Assembly (NCBI GenBank): GCA_902775375.1
Contig: CACYLU010000003.1
Span: forward strand, 1-64,000
Direction of reading: 5' to 3'
DNA from: an uncultured Bacteroidales bacterium
GTDB lineage: Bacteria; Bacteroidota; Bacteroidia; Bacteroidales; Bacteroidaceae
DNA: 64,000 nucleotides
In this document: positions 61,429-64,000 of the stretch, piece after piece
How the letters are laid out: each line of letters begins with the position of its first letter
How positions within the stretch are numbered: the first letter of the stretch is position 1
The notes under the pieces: model-generated
The model's input: the letters and a program-made list of their open reading frames with translations, nothing else
What the model was told of the DNA's origin: nothing
The model's database searches: none
Position numbers and translations under genes: made by a program

Positions 61429-62913
61429 ATGGTTAACGGTCAATGGGTATCAGTCAGCGGAAGTAGGTCAATCTGGAAGAGGGTTGACTGGTTTACTATT
61501 GTGCTATATCTGATACTGATAGTTGTGGGTTGGTTAACTGTATGTGGTGCCAGTTACAGCTTTGATAATGCTGACTTCTTTGATTTCTCTACCCGTGCTG
61601 GAAAACAATTTGTATGGATATGTTGCTCATTCGGTATTGGCTTTGTCTTGATGATGTTGGATGATGACCTCTACGATATGTTCTCCTATCTGATATATGC
61701 AGCATTGATTGTGTTGCTTATCATTACTTTAGTCATAGCACCTGAAACAAAAGGCTCACGCTCTTGGCTGAACTTTGGCCCTGTTAGCTTACAACCTGCT
61801 GAGTTTGCCAAGTTTGCTACAGCATTGGCCTTATCCAAGTTCATGAGTGAATATGGCTTCACAATAAAAAGTTGGAAGAATGCAGCCATTATAGCAGCTA
61901 TTATACTGGTGCCTATGGCAATTATTGTACTACAGCAGGAAACTGGTTCTGCTTTGGTGTATGCTTCCTTCTTTTTGGTGCTTTATCGTATGGGGATGAC
62001 TGGCTCTATCTTGTTTTCAGGTATAGCAGCTACTATCTTCTTTGTGGTGGGTATTCGTTTCAATGATAGTATCATCGAAGGGACGACATCTACAATAGGC
62101 ATTTTTGCCGTCTTGTTGCTAATACAGTTTTTTGTCTGTGCGTTATTGGTGGTTTATCTCCAGAAGTGGAAATTGGCTTGCAGGTTGTTTGGAGGGTCTT
62201 TGCTGTTGATACTTTTGGCATACTTATTCTCCAGGTTTGTGCTACAATTTGATATTATATATGTGGAGTGGGGCATTTTGGTGACTACTGTGCTTTATTT
62301 ACTCTTCCTATATTTGAGAGACAGGAAATATACCTTCTTGCTGATAGCATTGTTCGCTGTGTTATCTGTCTCATTCCTATACGCCAGTAGTTATTTGTTC
62401 AATCACTTCAAACCCTATCAGCAGGCTCGTATTCAAGTCGCATTAGGCATGAAGGAAGATTTATCTGGTGTGGGGTATAATGTAAACCAGTCAAAGATTG
62501 CCATTGGTTCAGGTGGCCTCTTTGGTAAGGGTTTCTTGAACGGTACACAAACAAAATTGAAATATGTGCCAGAGCAAGATACTGACTTTATATTCTGTAC
62601 TATTGGCGAGGAACAAGGCTTTGTGGGAGCTACATGCATATTGACACTTTTCTTGCTGTTGATTTTAAGATTGATTGTGTTGTCAGAGAGACAATCTTCG
62701 ATATTTGGACTTGTTTATGGCTATTGTGTGTTGAGCATCTTACTCTTCCACCTATTTGTCAACATTGGTATGGTATTGGGTATTACTCCTGTAATAGGCA
62801 TTCCCTTGCCATTCTTCAGTTATGGTGGGTCATCGCTTTGGGGATTTACCATCTTGTTATTTATCTTCCTGCGAATAGATGCTGGTAGGAAGGACAGAAA
62901 CCTCAATGCCTAA
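61429..62913 (+). CDS. rodA: Rod shape-determining protein RodA, SEDS glycosyltransferase
   Basis: 494 aa with about ten or more membrane helices; SEDS signatures GSRSWLNFGPVSLQPAEFAK, AIGSGGLFGKGFLNGTQTKLKYVPEQDTDFIF and IPLPFFSYGGSS. Longer than E. coli RodA because of extra hydrophobic segments at about residues 205-320, as often in Bacteroidetes. The last 57 bp overlap gldH on the opposite strand. Confidence 0.95.
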   Translation: MVNGQWVSVSGSRSIWKRVDWFTIVLYLILIVVGWLTVCGASYSFDNADFFDFSTRAGKQFVWICCSFGIGFVLMMLDDDLYDMFSYLIYAALIVLLIITLVIAPETKGSRSWLNFGPVSLQPAEFAKFATALALSKFMSEYGFTIKSWKNAAIIAAIILVPMAIIVLQQETGSALVYASFFLVLYRMGMTGSILFSGIAATIFFVVGIRFNDSIIEGTTSTIGIFAVLLLIQFFVCALLVVYLQKWKLACRLFGGSLLLILLAYLFSRFVLQFDIIYVEWGILVTTVLYLLFLYLRDRKYTFLLIALFAVLSVSFLYASSYLFNHFKPYQQARIQVALGMKEDLSGVGYNVNQSKIAIGSGGLFGKGFLNGTQTKLKYVPEQDTDFIFCTIGEEQGFVGATCILTLFLLLILRLIVLSERQSSIFGLVYGYCVLSILLFHLFVNIGMVLGITPVIGIPLPFFSYGGSSLWGFTILLFIFLRIDAGRKDRNLNA

Positions 62914-63369
62914 GTCGTGTATCCCAGGTAAAATACTATCACCCATCGCCTGAATGATGCTGATGTGCCAATCACCCCTGATAGATGGCGGTAACAGTGT
63001 TTCTCCCAAATTCAAATGATATAACCCTCCTTGTCCTCTACTGATCCAATTACCTTCTTCATCTATAAGATTTACGCTAAAGGACTCCTTCTTTGTATAT
63101 AGAGAGTCGGGGGATAATACCAGAAGATTTATACTTAGGTTTTTATAAGGGTAATGAGCGGTATGGCGTAGCTGTATGGTTAATTGGTGATTATGCAAAG
63201 AATCCGTCAAAGGAACATCTAGTTTTATTGTGTCAGAAAGCGACCATCGTTGATTGTTAATATGGCGAAACTGATGATAACGTGTTTGGCTATTGCATGC
63301 AGTCAATAGCCAGCACATTATCATATAATATACAAAAGCTTTGAATAAACGATAATTCATGTTTATCAT
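62857..63369 (-). CDS. gldH: Gliding motility lipoprotein GldH
   Basis: 170 aa. Lipobox (WLLTAC) after a short hydrophobic signal. The body is beta-rich with LTIQLRHTAHYPYKNLSINL and RGDWHISIIQAMGDSILPGIHDLGIEV, typical of GldH. Found in many non-gliding Bacteroidales, where the role is unclear. Its ATG at 63369 overlaps the ricT stop (ATGA); a second Met at 63360 is possible. The 3' end overlaps rodA. Confidence 0.85.
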   Translation of the reverse strand: MINMNYRLFKAFVYYMIMCWLLTACNSQTRYHQFRHINNQRWSLSDTIKLDVPLTDSLHNHQLTIQLRHTAHYPYKNLSINLLVLSPDSLYTKKESFSVNLIDEEGNWISRGQGGLYHLNLGETLLPPSIRGDWHISIIQAMGDSILPGIHDLGIEVSVLPTSIYSQEDK

Positions 63370-64000
63370 TGCTTGTCAGTATGCTTGTTCTTTTTGTCTG
63401 TGAGCCCTCTGCCTCTTTCTCCACTCTGCTCTTGTTCATGTCTTGGCTGCTTGGAACTGCTCTGCATTTCAACATTATCTTGGCTTTTTGGGTTGTTATG
63501 CGACTTTGTCTTGTCTCCGTTTTTTTTCTTCTTTTTCTTCTTTGCACGATCAAAACGAGTGAGGCTTTCTTGCTCAACAAGATCTACAGGTTTAGATGTT
63601 GCCTGTTTAATGTCATCTTCCAAGAGGCTATTGGGCTTTACTCCCCTTTTATTCATGCCAATAATATCGAAAGCTCGCTTACAACTGATAGTCACTGCAT
63701 TTGACAGACTCTGTTTGTCAGACGAGTAGGTAATCAGGTTAGCCAGTATGTCAGCTTTGAAATAAAACCATTCACCTTCCATCGTGAATAAAGATATTTC
63801 TTTAGAGGGAAGACGCTTCTGGCTCTCTACATAGCTGTCAATCTCATAGTTTAGACAGCATTTAAGTTTAGCACACTGTCCAGCCAACTTTTGAGGATTC
63901 AGGGAAATGTCTTGAATACGCGCCGCACCAGTTGATACGCTTACAAATGATGTCATCCAGGTGGCACAGCACAATTCTCTACCACAAGGCCCAATCCCGC
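63366..64000 (-). CDS. ricT: PSP1/RicT-family protein, 5' part outside the window
   Basis: About 210 C-terminal residues are visible. GPCGRELCCATWM, SLNPQKLAGQCAKLKCCLNYE is the PSP1-domain core with its conserved Cys residues (iron-sulfur complex subunit RicT/YaaT in Bacillus). The C-terminal tail of about 80 residues is lysine-rich, low-complexity and polar (KKKKKKKNGDK), probably disordered. The reading frame stays open to base 64000, so the start lies beyond it. Coupled to gldH. Confidence 0.85.
   Translation of the reverse strand, partial: GIGPCGRELCCATWMTSFVSVSTGAARIQDISLNPQKLAGQCAKLKCCLNYEIDSYVESQKRLPSKEISLFTMEGEWFYFKADILANLITYSSDKQSLSNAVTISCKRAFDIIGMNKRGVKPNSLLEDDIKQATSKPVDLVEQESLTRFDRAKKKKKKKNGDKTKSHNNPKSQDNVEMQSSSKQPRHEQEQSGERGRGLTDKKNKHTDKQ

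Overview
The window is chromosomal DNA of a Bacteroidales bacterium (Bacteroides/Prevotella-like; I cannot fix the genus). The reasons are many promoters of the Bacteroidetes type (TTTG, 19-20 nt, TAnnTTTG), a SusC/SusD pair, TamB with a lipoprotein TamL, GldH, a Bacteroides-style arginine cluster and a rhaK-I-P-A-like rhamnose operon. Nearly all start codons lack a Shine-Dalgarno sequence, as is usual in this phylum.

Layout. The window opens on the 3' end of a 5S rRNA and its terminator (1-87). Facing it, downstream of an initiator tRNA, is an AT-rich two-gene module: a DUF6057-type membrane/TPR protein and a beta-propeller lipoprotein with one CxxCH haem motif (120-3207). Housekeeping genes follow (3.4-15.5 kb): a TetR regulator, fabG, an RNA pseudouridine synthase, a cyclophilin lipoprotein, an M16 peptidase, the envelope pair tamB-tamL and a sugar nucleotidyltransferase. 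A tyrosine recombinase broken by two frameshifts, bracketed by inverted hairpin repeats, lies at 15.6-16.7 kb. It precedes a leader with a duplicated hairpin and then a GC-richer cluster susC-susD-DUF6057-CxxCH propeller (17.0-25.6 kb), the second and fuller copy of the first module.

26-31.4 kb is an arginine operon on the minus strand (argR, GNAT, argG, PspC, argC, argD, proC) with ARG-box-like sites at its promoter. 31.5-41.6 kb holds L-rhamnose use: a GH78 alpha-L-rhamnosidase lipoprotein, then (after a KdsC-like phosphatase and an LTA-synthase-like transferase) kinase, isomerase, transporter and aldolase. Together these can free rhamnose outside, import it and cleave it to lactaldehyde and DHAP; the usual lactaldehyde reductase and AraC regulator are not next to them.

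41.7-47 kb is an accessory island, all minus strand: three small proteins of unknown function, a possible uracil-DNA-glycosylase-like protein, a WYL regulator, a frameshifted DUF932-like protein and a RecA/DnaB-like ATPase. Its three transcription units start at promoters sharing one conserved element, ACCTYTGCYACNANTTGGC, at an identical distance from a -7-like TTnnTTTG. I read this as a small regulon probably run by the WYL protein. Next to it is a hairpin-rich non-coding stretch (47.1-47.6 kb) and a VapE-type ATPase.

49-64 kb returns to core genes: preA, a tandem-ABM lipoprotein, an ABC-F ATPase, an M13 peptidase, purH, the cell-shape operon mreB-mreC-mreD-mrdA-rodA, then gldH and a ricT/PSP1 gene cut by the window end. 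The best candidates for undescribed biology are the DUF6057 + CxxCH-propeller module (two diverged copies, one tied to SusCD, both with a terminator just before DUF6057) and the WYL-linked regulon with its shared promoter element.
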